Under the pieces are notes generated by a model. That model did not search any database and had not been told where the DNA came from. It saw nothing but the letters and a program-made list of their open reading frames with translations. From Anaeromyces robustus (taxonomy: Eukaryota > Neocallimastigomycota > Neocallimastigomycetes > Neocallimastigales > Neocallimastigaceae), in contig MCFG01000044.1 of NCBI GenBank assembly GCA_002104895.1, forward strand, positions 130,001 to 194,000: a DNA stretch of 64,000 bases. The letters are read 5' to 3'. The position numbers were made by a program, and so were the translations under genes. This document shows, in pieces, positions 49,101-61,972 of the stretch. Position 1 is the stretch's first letter. Every line of letters begins with the position of its first letter.

Positions 49101-50866
49101 CATATTTCATATTTTAGGAGTTTTTTTTTTTTAATATTTTATGAGTGTGAGTTGAGAACAAATCTGAAACAACATTTATTATAAATTAAAAGTTTAATCA
49201 TAATAATAAAATAATAAATAATAAATAATAAAATAATCAAAGGTATTTACAATATATAATAGAATATATTATAATATTATATTGTATATAATGTTATATA
49301 CAATGTTACAAGAATTTATATATTCTATAATATATTTTTATATATATTAATATTTATTTTATATAATAACTAAACAGACTTTAAAACAAAAAAAAATGAA
49401 AGTGTTTCTATTGTGTAAATATTTTTTTATTTTTCTCTTATTTCTTCATTCTTTCCTTCATTCATTATTAATAAATATTTATTTATTTATTATAGTTTTT
49501 GAATTTTTTTTAAATTTTTTTAAATATTATATTTATTATAATTTATAATAATTATTTTATCTGTTTATTAATTTAATTTATGATACAGCTTTTTTTTTTA
49601 TATAATAAAAAAATAAAACTTTTTACATTTACATTTACATTTACGGTAATTTTTTTTTCAACACTCTTTCTATATTTATACAAGTCTTTAAAATAAAAAA
49701 AATTAAATTAGATTTTTGTACTTTTTCTCATGTAATTATATTAATAATAAATTAATTATAAATAATAATGAATAATGAATAATGAATAATGAATAATGAA
49801 TAATGAATAATGAATATGAAATAACAAAGATAATAATAAATAATAATAAATAATAATATATGAAATAATAATAATATGAAATAATTGTTTTATTTAATGT
49901 CTTATAAAATAATGATTTATTCTTATTAATTATATATTTATTATTATTTATAATTATCTTTACTATTTATTATTCATTATTATTATTATTATTATTATTG
50001 TTGTTGTTGTTATTATTATTTATTATAATTATATTTTTTATTTGTTTCTTTATAATTAATTACAAATATTTAAACAGAATTGTCCTTGTAAAAAAAATAA
50101 ATAAATGAATAATTAAAGAATATTGATAAATAATGATGTTTATTCATAAAATATAAATGAATGTATAAATAATAAATAAATAAATTAATATATTTATAGT
50201 TTAAACTTTTTTTGATCAGTATTTTTTTTAATATTATTTTATTAAAGTTTAAAATTATAAATTAAATATGAAAAAAAAAAAAAAACATTTTTATAATTAA
50301 AATAAAAATAGAAATACTTTTGATTAAATATATTAGAATATAAATTTATATATGTTGTATATATAAATTATAATATTAATATATTACATTATATTATATG
50401 ACATAATATTTTTAATATATTTTTAAAAAGTTTTTTTTTTTCCCCAACATTTTTAGTTAAATTATAAAAAAAAAAAAAGATATATTAAATAAAAAAAAAA
50501 AAAATGATTAAGATAAAAATTAAAAAAAAAAAAAAAATAAAAATAAAAAAAACATTTTTTTAATATTAATATTTTCAAAAAGTAATTCCAAATAAATTAA
50601 TGTTGAAAAAATATAAAAGTATAAAAATAGAATTTTTTTTTCTTTTTTTCTTTTTTTAAATATTTAACTAAATTTAAAATTAAAAATTATAAAAAAAAGA
50701 AAAAACTTTGAAAAAAAAAATTATAAAATTATTATATTATAATATAATAATTATTTAAATATAAAAAGATATAATATAATATAATATTTTAAATTAAGAA
50801 ATAATTATTTTTTTAAAATATTAATAATAATAAAACAGAACAAAAATAATATTAAATAATAAAAAA
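46194..50866. other. AT-rich intergenic region
   Basis: Upstream of the alpha/beta-hydrolase gene. It holds an inverted repeat at 47091-47163, a heptamer array (AATAATG)n at about 49764-49814, (TTTACA)n at 49624-49643 and poly-A/T runs. No coding sequence beyond low-complexity frames. Confidence 0.5.
47091..47163. repeat. Hairpin with 22-bp stem
   Basis: ATTAATTTGTGTTTTATTAT at the left is the reverse complement of the right arm ending ACACAAATTAAT, with about a 28-nt centre. Non-coding foldback unit. Confidence 0.6.
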
Positions 50867-51987
50867 ATGAAACTCTTTAACTTAACCTATTTCATTTTAA
50901 CATTTTTATTTATATTTAAAGTTAATGCTGGTTTTCTTATTCCAAATATAATAGGTTATAAAGATAATCTTATTAATTTAATTTATGAAAAAAATGTCAA
51001 GTAAGTTTTATAACATATAAAAAAAAAAAAAAAAAGAAATTTTATATATAGTTATTTAAAATTAATAATGAAAAAAAAACAATATTATTTATTTTATTTT
51101 ATACTGGTACTAATTATTTTTTTTTATCTTTTTTTGAAATTTTTAATTTTTATTATTATTTATATATAAGAACGGATATAAGATTTGGTGGTACAGTTGC
51201 TGGTGCATTAGATGTTTATTATGATAAAAATAATACTAAAAATTTAAAACCAGTAGTTATTTTTGTTCATGGTGGTGCTTGGATGTTTGGTGATAAATAT
51301 GAATATTCTAAAATAGGTTCTTTACTTATTAAAGAAAAATATGTTGCTGTATTACCAAATTATCTTCTTTTCCCTCTTGGTACTATTGATGATATGGTCG
51401 GTGATTTACATAAAGCTATTAAATGGACTTATGATAATATTGAAAAATATGGTGGTAATAAAAATAAAATTATACTTACTGGTCATTCAGCTGGTGCTCA
51501 TTTAGTAGCTTTAACTACTTTTAAAGCTGCTTTAGGTATAAAAAATAATGGGAAAACTTTAGCACCTTTACCAAAAATTGAAAAATTAGTTTTACATAGT
51601 GGTCCTTATGATTTTGATGATTATGATTATCTTACAGGATATTTACTTAATACAGATGTTGAACATGGTGTATTTGAAAGTTTAATTTCTTTACTTGTAC
51701 GTTCCCAAGATATAGGTCCAACAGATATTTTAAAAAAATATAAAGATAATTCTATAAGTGATTTAGGTACTCCAAAAATTATTCTTTATTGGGCCGATAA
51801 GGATCAATTAGTTCCAGAATCTTCTGCAGATAATCTTATAAAACAAATTCGTCGTGTCTCCCCTTCTACAACCATAAATTATGTATTAAATGAAGGTAAT
51901 GGTTTTGATCATTTTAGTGTTGTATTAGGAGCTAGTATGGATGATCATGAAATGGAACAAATGTTTGTAGAACTTCTTAGAATGTAA
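50867..51987 (+). CDS. Secreted alpha/beta-hydrolase esterase, two exons, 316 aa
   Basis: Exons 50867-51000 and 51171-51987, with a 170-nt intron beginning GTAAGT and ending ATAAG. Splicing restores an ATG with a signal peptide (1-21, ending VNA). The oxyanion motif HGGAW is at 78-82, the nucleophile elbow GHSAG has S151, the acid is D254 or D256 in WADKDQLVP, and the base is H292 in FDHFS. This is the layout of the BD-FAE/isoprenylcysteine-methylesterase-like and carboxylesterase group. The full triad is present, so it should be active on an ester; the substrate is not readable from sequence. Its place between CE2 genes and its signal peptide suggest a role in plant-wall ester removal (for example feruloyl or acetyl groups), which is inference. 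Confidence 0.88.
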
Positions 51988-53630
51988 AAAAAAATATACA
52001 AAAAAAAGTACAAAAAAAAAAAAAAAGACTAAAAATTGTGTTTTTTTTTTAACAGAAGTTTTTTTTTTTATAAAAAAAAAAAAAAAGTAAAAAAATAATC
52101 AAAACAAAAAAAAATTCAATTATAAGAAGTAATAATAATATTATTAATAATTATAATAATACCATATATTAATTTATTTATAATAATTAATAATTTTAAC
52201 TTCTTATTTTCATAATAACATTAATATCATTATTTAAAAAAAAAAAGAAATATTTATAAAATTGTTATAAATATTTTTTTATTCATTCAATAATTAATTA
52301 TCATAAAAAAAATTTTTTTTTCAAAGTAAATATTTTAAATTTAAATATGTACATATTTTAAATAACAAAAATAATAACAATAATAATAATAATAATAATA
52401 ACAAATAATTTTGTAAAATAATAATTTTTAATAATAATAACAATTAAGTATATAACAAATAGAAAAAATAAAATAATACGATTTCTAATAATAATAATAA
52501 TAACAATAATACCAAATTTAATAATAACTTAATAATTAATAATATTTTTTTTTTTCTATTTGTTATAACTGAAAAATTAAATTAATTTTTAGAAATATTT
52601 TTTATTTTAAAATATTTCTTATTACAATTAATAATTAATAAAAAATACACATACAAATAATAAAAACAAAAAAAAAAAAATTTTTTTTCTTAATCAATTT
52701 ATTTATTCATTTCTTATTCATTTAATTTATTTATTTTGTTTATTTATTTGTTAATATATAATAATAATAATAATGATAATATATTTTATAGATGGTTTTA
52801 CTCAACTATATTTTTAATATTTTTTATAATATTTTTAAAAATATTTTATATAATATAACCAAAAATAGAAATCTTCTTATTTCTTGTTTAATTTCTCTTA
52901 TTATATTATATATTTATTTATTTGCCATAAAATAAAAAATACATACATATTATTCATAACACATTCATTTTATTTATTAAATTTGAAGTAGATTTTAAAA
53001 TTTATTTTATATATTTATATAAAATAATAATTAATAATAATAAAATTATATAATATTCTTTAATTATATTTTTGTAATTTCTTAAAATATCATACTATTA
53101 TTTAATAATACTTTTCTAACTAAGGTCTTAATATAAATAAATAATTTTTATTACAGATAGAATAATAAATAGTTATATATATAATTTATATATAATAAAA
53201 AATATACAACAAAAACAATAATAATAAGAATAAAAATAATAATATAAATAAAAAGAAAAATTGAAAATAATATAAATAAGTAAATTTATTTATAAAACAC
53301 TACAATAAAAAATTTTTTTTTTCTTTTTAAAAAATGTTTTATTTAAAAAATAAATATTTATGAATTAAAATAAATATAAATTATATTTTATTGAAGTAAA
53401 TTAAATAAATTTAAATCTATTGTATTGATGGTAAATAAATAATATAAATATTTTATAATCTATAAAAATTTTTTGTTTTTTTCTTTTTTATAAATATTTA
53501 AATATATATATATTTTTATATTCTATAAATAATACAAATATATACATATGAATATGTTTCGTTTTTTTTTCTTCTTTCTTTTTTTTTCTATATTGTTACT
53601 ATTTTGTTATATTTTTTTTCATAATTTTTT
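51988..53630. other. AT-rich intergenic region
   Basis: 3' flanks of two convergent genes (the hydrolase and CE2 copy 2). Contains AATAATAAC-type repeats at 52370-52530 and poly-A/T. No gene seen. Confidence 0.6.
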
Positions 53631-55109
53631 TTAAGCATTAAGTTCAACATTAACATTTGGATCAGAAGTCCATCCATAAAGTCTTTCAATTTCTCCTACA
53701 AGTTCATAGGTAGCATCAACATGTGATTGAGCAGATGGATGACCATCAACACCTAATCTATTTTTATCAGTATCTTGTACATTTAATTTAAATGAATGAA
53801 CATGACTATCACCAGTAACAGTAGTGTAATTTTTAACGGCTTGTTCAATTTCTGGATAAACTTCTTGTCCCATCATACCAAGTACACAAAGAATTTCTGC
53901 ATATGGATAATTAGATCTAATCTTGGCAAGGAATTTTTCATATTCTTCAATAAAGGCAAGTTTTTCTTCTGGAAGTATACTTTTATCAATAGCTTCAAAA
54001 TAGGAATTATCATTAGTACCAAGATTAATAACAACAAGATCTGGTACAAAATCATTATAATCCCATTTAGTATTTTGTAATTGATAGGTACCATCATCAA
54101 ATTGATTTGGTTCAAAGGAATAACCAAGTTTATCATAATATTGTGGAAGTGCTGCATCAGTATATCTTCCACCAGTGAAAGGATAACATGAAAGAATAGC
54201 AAAACCACTGTAAGATACCATACTATAATCAGCATGGAATTTTTGAGCAGTTTTAAAAGCATAAGATTTAGTACCATCTTCAGATCTAGAAGAGAAAACA
54301 TCTCCAGCAACACCATCTACACCATAAGCACATGTAATAGAATCACCAATAAATTCTATTTTTTTAGAAGCTTGAGAGGTTGGTTCAATTTTTAAGGAAT
54401 CTGTTTTAATATCATTAATACGTATAGAACCACGTTCAGCTTCAGAAACTTTAATAAAACGTACTATATGTTCTCCAATTTCATTGAAATTTACAGTAAA
54501 ATCTGTAATTTTTTCAGTAATTACTGTATCAAGATATTCTTTACCATCAGTATAAATCTTTATACGTGCTGGATTTTCTTCACCATAAGAAGTTGTATCA
54601 GCTGTTACATTAATTGTAGTAGTTTTACCATTAAATTTATATTCAATACCTGAATCTGTTAAACCAAACCAAAGATAACCATCTTGATAATTAGCTCTAC
54701 CAAGAATTTTTACATTTTCTTTGGTTGGTTCAAATATATTTTCACTACTAGTAATAGTACTTTCAATTATTGGTTCTTGTGGTGTAGTTATAGGTTCTTC
54801 ATTTATACCTAAATTAATTTCTTGTTGTGGTTGTGGTTGTAATTGTTGTTGTTTTTCTTCTGGAATAATAAGTTCATTATAATACATAATTTCTTTACAA
54901 AATTGACTTATTTCATCACATTGAGTTGGATCAACTTCATTATTTCTTAAACATTCATTAACATGTTGATAACAAATTTCAGTTTGTTCCTTTTTACATT
55001 CATAATCAACAGCACTACAAGTAAGATATGGATTTGTTGATCTTTTTTTTGTAACTGGAAGTGCTGATACAACACTAATAGCAGCTAATAATATTAAATT
55101 AAATTTCAT
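53631..55109 (-). CDS. Secreted CE2 acetyl(xylan) esterase, copy 2, 492 aa
   Basis: Complete and intronless. It has the same signal peptide and six-Cys module as copy 1 (C31 to C71) with few changes, but its linker (residues 84-124) is Gln/Pro-rich, then Thr/Ser/Glu-rich, instead of acidic. The CE2 beta-sandwich starts at about 132. SGNH blocks: GDSITCAYG with S257, the block II glycine in YSGFAILS (about 302), GTND with N366, and DGHP with D455 and H457. It is close to copy 1 across the catalytic domain, so this is a recent duplication. Different linkers on near-identical domains suggest changed spacing or glycosylation rather than changed catalysis. Confidence 0.93.
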   Translation of the reverse strand: MKFNLILLAAISVVSALPVTKKRSTNPYLTCSAVDYECKKEQTEICYQHVNECLRNNEVDPTQCDEISQFCKEIMYYNELIIPEEKQQQLQPQPQQEINLGINEEPITTPQEPIIESTITSSENIFEPTKENVKILGRANYQDGYLWFGLTDSGIEYKFNGKTTTINVTADTTSYGEENPARIKIYTDGKEYLDTVITEKITDFTVNFNEIGEHIVRFIKVSEAERGSIRINDIKTDSLKIEPTSQASKKIEFIGDSITCAYGVDGVAGDVFSSRSEDGTKSYAFKTAQKFHADYSMVSYSGFAILSCYPFTGGRYTDAALPQYYDKLGYSFEPNQFDDGTYQLQNTKWDYNDFVPDLVVINLGTNDNSYFEAIDKSILPEEKLAFIEEYEKFLAKIRSNYPYAEILCVLGMMGQEVYPEIEQAVKNYTTVTGDSHVHSFKLNVQDTDKNRLGVDGHPSAQSHVDATYELVGEIERLYGWTSDPNVNVELNA

Positions 55110-57731
55110 CTTTTATATATTTGTAATATTTATTATAGAATATAAGAGTTTTTTTTATATGTATAATTTATAATAATTTAATTTTCTTTTATTTTAAGAT
55201 ATAATAAATATTTAAATGATTAAGTGTAAAAAAAAAAAAGAAAGAAAGAAAGAAAGAAATCAAGGTCTTTATATAAATATTTTTTTTTTTTAATAAAAAC
55301 CCATTACCGAAAAAAAAATTTTTTTTATGCCTTAATATTATGGTTACATTAATAATTATATAAATGAATATTAAATAAATATTAAATAAATAAATTAATT
55401 ATTAATTAATAAATAAATATTAATCATTAAATAAATAAGTAAAATCGTATTATTTTTAATCTGATTATAATTTTTAACCAATAAAAAAATTTTTTTTAAA
55501 CAATTGTCAAATTAATTTTAAATCATTCTATTGGTAATTAATTAAAAATAAATTTTTTATATTATAAAATAAATTAAAATTTATATTAAAATTAAAATTA
55601 AAATTAAAATTTTAACTGTTTTTTTTTTTTTTTTTTTAATAAAAAATAGCCGTTTTTTTTTTTTTTATCTTTTCCTTTTTATTCATGTTAGGTAATAAAT
55701 ATGAATAATAAAAAAATTTTATATATAAAAAAAAATTATTATTATTATTATTATAATTTGAAAATACGGTTATTTTTTATTGGATTAAATAAAAATTTTA
55801 TTAATATTTATTATTATTATTGTTTTTTTTTTTTTAATTCATTTTATTTTTATTAAAAAAACAAATAATAAAAAATAAAATAAACAATTTATATTGTTTT
55901 TATTAATGATTATATATTTTAATTATTGACCCAATTTATATTCTATATTACATATATTATATATTGTTTTTTTTTTTTTTTATATATTTTTTTTTATTTT
56001 TTTTTTAATATACTTTTTTTATCCGTTATCATAATACAATATTAACTTTTATAAATATGTGTGTATATTTTTTTTTATTTTTTATTCATCATACTATTTT
56101 ATCATTATACTTAATTTATACTTTATATATTAAAAATAATTCATATTTTATCCGTTTTTTAATTTTTTCAGATCTTAAATTATATAAAATTGTTTCTCAG
56201 TATTAATAATTTTTTAAATAATAATAATAATAATAATAATAATAATTATAATAATAATTATAATAATAATTATAATTTTTACAGGTTACTTAATGATTAA
56301 CATTTTTATATAAATGAATAATAAGAATGAATATATAAAATTAAAAAAAATAAAAATAAAAATTTTAAACTATATGAAGAAGTGTTTTTTTTTTTTTTTA
56401 TTTTAAGTGTTATTTAACAACAACATTCTAATGTTATAATAAACATTATTTAAAGTAAAAATTAAAAAAAAAAGAAGATATTATTATTATTATATTATTA
56501 TTAAATCATAATGAATATAATTTAATATTTCCGTCAATCCATTTTATTTATATTAAATTTTGTATAATTATTTAATTATACAAAATAATAATTTTAATAA
56601 TAATAATAATGTTAATATTAATAATAAAGGTGTTACACCGTTTAGCACTACTTATATAAAAAATAATGTATATTAAAATTTTAAAATATATATATTTTTT
56701 ATTTTTATTTAATAATTAGTTATTGAGATAAATAATTATCAAAAACAGATAATAACTATAAACTCCATTCCTAAGATACTTTATATAAATAGATAAATTA
56801 ATAAATGGATGAAAAATATTTAATTTAAATCTATCATATTTTTATGTTTTTCTCATTAATTTATGTATTATCATATGACTTCCTTTTTTTTAATTAGAAT
56901 ATATATATATATATATGAATAATAATAAAAAATAATTATATATTAAGTCATAAGAAATTAATATTTAATGAATAATCTATAGTTAAAATATTATTAAATA
57001 TTTATTAATCTTTTAAAAAATTGGAAATTGGAAAGAAAAAAAAAAAGTATATTTATAATTTAAAAATTTAATAAATTGTAATTATAAAAAAAGTTTTTAA
57101 TAATTTTAGATTTTTTATTAATTAAAATAAACATTTTTTAATTATTTAAAAATATATTTTTTAATACCCAAAATTATTTGATGTAATTATAATTACATAT
57201 TTAATTATTACCGAAAAAATTATTTTATGGAATAATTTAATTTAATATTAAAAAAAAAAATTATCTTTAATATGAATTATAATTCATTCATTTAATTTTT
57301 TTTTTTTTTTTATTTTTTACTCCCCAACCTTTTATTTATGAAATATTGTATTAATAATAATTAAACTAACAACAGACAATAATTTGAATTTAGTATAATT
57401 ACATATAATTATAAAAGTGTTAGCTTTTTTATGTAATTTTAAAATATAATTTATGAATTATTTAATATTTAAGAATAAAATAATGTCATTATTATTATTA
57501 TTTTTTTTTATTGCTTATTGTTATTTTCAAAAAGTTTAATTATTAAACTACTTATTATTTGAAAGCTCTTTTTTTATTGAATAAATATTAATTTTTTATA
57601 TTATAAAATAAAAATATAAAAAAAACTAATTTTTTCTTTTTTTTTAATTTTTTTTGAAAGTTATAACTTTTTAAAAGAAAAAGAAAAAAAAAGGAATTTA
57701 TTTTACCCAAATAATTTAAAAATTTATTTAA
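55110..57731. other. Intergenic region between divergent CE2 genes
   Basis: Holds the promoters of CE2 copies 2 and 3, which point away from each other. Features are a (GAAA)n run at about 55240-55260, (AAT)n near 56220-56275, poly-A/T tracts and a small GGTG-TTA-CACC palindrome at about 56629. No coding sequence. Confidence 0.55.
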
Positions 57732-57860
57732 TCTTAAAAAAAAAAAAAAGGTAATTATTAATTATTATCTATAAATTTAAAAAAAAAAAAAAGGTAATTA
57801 TTAATTATTATCTATAAATTTAAAAAAAAAAGGTAATTATTAATTATTATCTATAAATTT
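57732..57860. repeat. Three tandem copies of a 39-43-bp unit upstream of CE2 copy 3
   Basis: The unit GGTAATTATTAATTATTATC plus TATAAATTT and a poly-A run occurs three times (GTAATT at 57751, 57794 and 57833). The last copy ends about 120 bp before the start codon. The poly-A part varies in length. Confidence 0.9.
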
Positions 57861-57980
57861 AAAAAATTATAATTTATAATTTATTGTTATAATAAATAAA
57901 TAAATAAATATATATATATATAATATTTATGATCATATCAAAAGTTTATATTAACGTCTACTTTTTTTTTTTTTTAATAG

Positions 57981-59381
57981 ATGAAATTAAGTTTAATATT
58001 CTTAACTGCAATTAGTGCAGTTTCAGCAATTAAATGTAATAATAATCAACCAATAAATCCTTATCTTATATGTGGTTCCTTTGATTTAAAATGTAAAGGA
58101 CAACAACTTAGTCTTTGTTATAAAGATTTTAATAATTGTTTAAATAATATAAAAGATAAAACAAATGTAAATGAATTACAAAATTGTAATGATATATCTT
58201 ATCAATGTAGAGAAATTATTACTAGTAAATTTTTTTATAATGATCATGGTTGTTCAGTTAATGAAAGTGAAATAAAAACTTTTGAACCAACAAAGGAAAA
58301 TGTTAAAATTCTTGGTAGAGCTAATTATCAAGATGGTTATCTTTGGTTTGGTTTAACCAATTCAGGTATTGAATATAAATTTAATGGTAAAACTACTACT
58401 ATTAATGTAACAGCCGATAAAACTTCTTATGGTGAAGAAAATCCTGCTCGTATTCAAGTTTATGCTGATGATAAACTTTATATTGATACTGTTACTACTA
58501 ATAAATTTACAAATTTCACAGTTAATTTTTCTAAAGAAGAAGATCATGTTATACGTTTAATTAAAGTTTCTGAAGCTGAACGTGGTTCTATACGTATTAA
58601 TGATATTAAAGCTGATGCTTCAAAAATTGAATCAACTGCTCAAGCTTCTAAAAAAATAGAATTTATTGGTGATTCTATTACATGTGCTTATGGTGTTGAT
58701 GGTGTTGCTGGAGATGTTTTCTCTTCTAGATCTGAAGATGGTACAAAATCTTATGCTCATAAAACAGCTCAAAAATTCCATGCTGATTATAGTATTGTTG
58801 CTTATAGTGGTTTTGCTATTCTTTCATGTTATCCTTTCACTGGTGGAAGATATGAAGAAGCAGCTCTTCCACAATATTATGATAAACTTGGTTATTCCTT
58901 TGAACCAAATCAATTTGATGATGGTACTTATCAATTACAAGATACTAAATGGGATTTTAATGATTTTGTACCAGATCTTGTTGTTATTAATCTTGGTACC
59001 AACGATAATTCTTACTTCGAAGCTATTGATAAAAGTATACTTCCAGATGAAAAAATTGCCTTTATTGAAAAATATGTAGAATTCCTTGAACAAATTAAAG
59101 CTGTTTATCCAAATGCTGAAATTCTTTGTGTACTTGGTATGATGGGACAAGAAGTTTATCCAGAAATTGAAGAAGCTGTTAATAATTACATTACTAAAAC
59201 TGGTGATACTCATGTTCATGCTTTCAAAATGAACGTTCAAGATTCTGATAAAAATGGATTAGGTGTTGATGGTCATCCAGCAGCTCAATCACATGTTGAT
59301 GCTACTTATGAACTTGTAGGAGAAATTGAAAAACTTTATGGATGGACTTCTGATCCAAATGTTAATATTGAGCTTGATTAA
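57981..59381 (+). CDS. Secreted CE2 acetyl(xylan) esterase, copy 3, 466 aa
   Basis: Complete and intronless. The start follows a poly-T tract and TTAATAG, which looks like a splice acceptor, so a 5'-UTR intron is possible. Signal peptide 1-16. The Cys module is diverged from copies 1 and 2 (NPYLICGSFDLKC ... CYKDFNNC ... CNDISYQC) with extra Cys outside it (C19, C91). The linker is very short, so the CE2 beta-sandwich begins at about 108. Catalytic motifs are intact: GDSITCAYG with S232, GTND with N341, DGHP with D430 and H432. The protein ends in NIELD without the final NA of copies 1 and 2. Acetyl-ester hydrolysis on xylan-type substrates is expected. Confidence 0.93.
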   Translation: MKLSLIFLTAISAVSAIKCNNNQPINPYLICGSFDLKCKGQQLSLCYKDFNNCLNNIKDKTNVNELQNCNDISYQCREIITSKFFYNDHGCSVNESEIKTFEPTKENVKILGRANYQDGYLWFGLTNSGIEYKFNGKTTTINVTADKTSYGEENPARIQVYADDKLYIDTVTTNKFTNFTVNFSKEEDHVIRLIKVSEAERGSIRINDIKADASKIESTAQASKKIEFIGDSITCAYGVDGVAGDVFSSRSEDGTKSYAHKTAQKFHADYSIVAYSGFAILSCYPFTGGRYEEAALPQYYDKLGYSFEPNQFDDGTYQLQDTKWDFNDFVPDLVVINLGTNDNSYFEAIDKSILPDEKIAFIEKYVEFLEQIKAVYPNAEILCVLGMMGQEVYPEIEEAVNNYITKTGDTHVHAFKMNVQDSDKNGLGVDGHPAAQSHVDATYELVGEIEKLYGWTSDPNVNIELD

Positions 59382-59973
59382 TAAATTATAATAATAAAAA
59401 ATGAATAGCAATTAGTAATAGAAAAAATAGATATAATATTTAAAAAAAAATAAATTTTAAATATTATAATTATAGATAGTTTCATTTTTGTTTTTATATT
59501 TTACTCTATACATTAAGGAAAAATAAATATTTAATATTTTCAGTTAAAAAAATTAAATGTTTTTTTATTAACTGAAAAATATATATTAATAGAAAATAAA
59601 AATAAAATATATATATAATAATAATAAAATAATAAAAATAATAAAAATTAAATAATTATTAATATTATATTAATAATTAATAACTTTTTTTAATAATTAT
59701 TAAATAATATTTATATATATTTAATTTAATAATAATTCTTACTTATAAAAATTTTGTAAATAGTTAGTATTATTTAACTATATAATAAAGTATATTATAA
59801 ATAATATACAAATTTAACAAAAATGTATTAAGAATTTAATATTATTTGCTAAATAAAATATATTATTAAATCTTAAATACATTTATGTTATACTTTTAAT
59901 TATTAGGTTATTAGGGTTATATATATATATATATATATATATAAGATAAATATTTTATAAAAAAAAAAAAATC

Positions 59974-60113
59974 TTTGTAAAAAAAAATTAAATTTTCCTC
60001 CCAATTAAATTTTAACTATTTATAATAAAAGATCTTTTTTTTTATTAAAATAAAAAATTTGTAAAAAAAAATTAAATTTTCCTCCCAATTAAATTTTAAC
60101 TATTTATAATAAA
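59974..60113. repeat. Tandem duplication, 84-bp period
   Basis: The 56-bp segment containing AATTTTCCTCCCAATTAAAT occurs at 59974-60029 and 60058-60113, nearly identical, separated by a short A/T spacer. Confidence 0.9.
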
Positions 60114-60462
60114 TTTTTTTATTTTATTGGTTGTATTAATTAATCTTTTCTAAATTTTTGTTAAAAAAGTACTATTGCAATTGTAACAAGGTCGAGATAT
60201 ATCTGAATGACTAAACATCGAACAACTTAAATAATAATATAATTCCATATATTATTTGATAAAAAAAATGAATAAAATAGTGAAACATATATTAATTAAA
60301 ATTAGAATCATATCATCAATTAATGTTATAAGAAACATTTAAAATTCTATTATATCTTATATTATGAAAGCTATATTCTGTTCATATATATATTATTATA
60401 CTATTAATATGATACTCAATATTAATGATATTAAAGGAAATTATGATTAAAATACATTTACC

Positions 60463-60767
60463 AACAAATAATACACTTATTCAACCAAAATCTGATGGAA
60501 TTCTATATTTTTTTCTATTTTAATAATTAAGTAAAATAAAACTTTATTTTATTTAATTAAAATATTAAATATTAATTAATGAAACGTATATATATAGAAT
60601 TAACCCATAATATTTTAAACTAACAAATAATACACTCATTCAACCAAAATTTGATGAAATCTTATATTTTTTTTTAATTTAATAATTAAGTAAAATAAAA
60701 CTTTATTTTATTTAAATAAAATATTAAATATTAATTAATGAAACGTGTATATAGAATTAACCCATTA
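60463..60767. repeat. Tandem duplication, 159-bp period
   Basis: Copies begin AACAAATAATACAC at 60463 and 60622. They share AATTAAGTAAAATAAAACTT and end in TAGAATTAACCCAT. A few substitutions and small indels separate them. Confidence 0.9.
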
Positions 60768-61900
60768 TATTTATTATATTTTAATGAGTAAACAATTTTA
60801 CCGCCGGAAATATTTTTAAAATTTTAATTTAAATTCTTTTATAACTTTATAGTTAATTGGTTAAATTTATATAAATAATTCATATTAAAGTTTATTTATT
60901 TTAATATTTCTAATTAATATTTCTAATTAAAGGATATTTATGTTAATAATTAAAAATAAAATTATTAAAATTTGTTATTGATAAAGAGAAAAAATAAACA
61001 ATAAATGTGGAATGCTTATAAAAAACCAATTATGTCTTATTTTGTTATTTTATTTTATTAAAAATGTCTTGAAAAAAAAAATTTTATATCAAATTTTTCT
61101 TTTATTAATTATTTTAAATAAAATATAATTGAAAACAAAACTAAATTTATTTAATTATAATAATAAATTATTAATTATCATATATGCATTATAAAAAAAC
61201 AATTTTTAATATTATACAAATGTTATATTCAAATATTATATTAAAAGTAAATATATATCTGTCAATATTTAACATCAAAATTATTATAATAAAAATATAT
61301 ATATAAATTTTTATGGATAATTAAATAATAATTAGTATTTAAGATTAATGTTAATTATAAATAATTATTTATTTATTTATTTATGGATAAAAAGAAAAAT
61401 AAACTTTTATTAATTTTTATACTTTATTAATATTATATTATATATAAATCAGCAATCTTTTTATTTGGTATTAAAGATAAATTTATTTAATGTTAGTTAC
61501 AATTAATTATAATTAAAGATTTCATTATTCAAAATATTTAATTATTAAAAAATTATCCAATTTTTTTTTCCAATATATAATATATATAATATTATTATTT
61601 AATAATATAATAAATAATAATGATAAATAATTATAAAAAAATAAATAAATAATAAATAATATATTGACTCATTTTTTAAAGTCAATACAATATTAATATT
61701 TTAAAATTATTAAATTGCCTGTATATTTTTAACATAAAAGAACAATGAAGAATATTATAAACAATGGAAATTTATATTGCTTAATTTATAAATCTAATAT
61801 ATACCAAAAATTTCTTTTATTAATAATTCCTTTTTATTTTTTATTTTTATATATATTTTATTTTTAATTTTTTTATTTTTATTTTTTGTGTAACTTAATA

Positions 61901-61972
61901 TTTTCATTAGTATTATAATATGTAATACTAATATGTTAAAGTTACATATTAATATTACAACTAATGAAAATA
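61901..61972. repeat. Long imperfect inverted repeat
   Basis: TTTTCATTAGT with TGTAATACTAATATGT on the left pairs with TACATATTAATATTACA and ACTAATGAAAA on the right around TAAAG. One side has a bulge. Part of the pattern (TTAGTATTAC ... ATAATACTAA) recurs at about 62161-62184. Confidence 0.6.

Noticed and set aside
58935-59240. Antisense open frame in CE2 copies
   Set aside because: Mirror of conserved coding sequence; present in every paralogue for that reason only.
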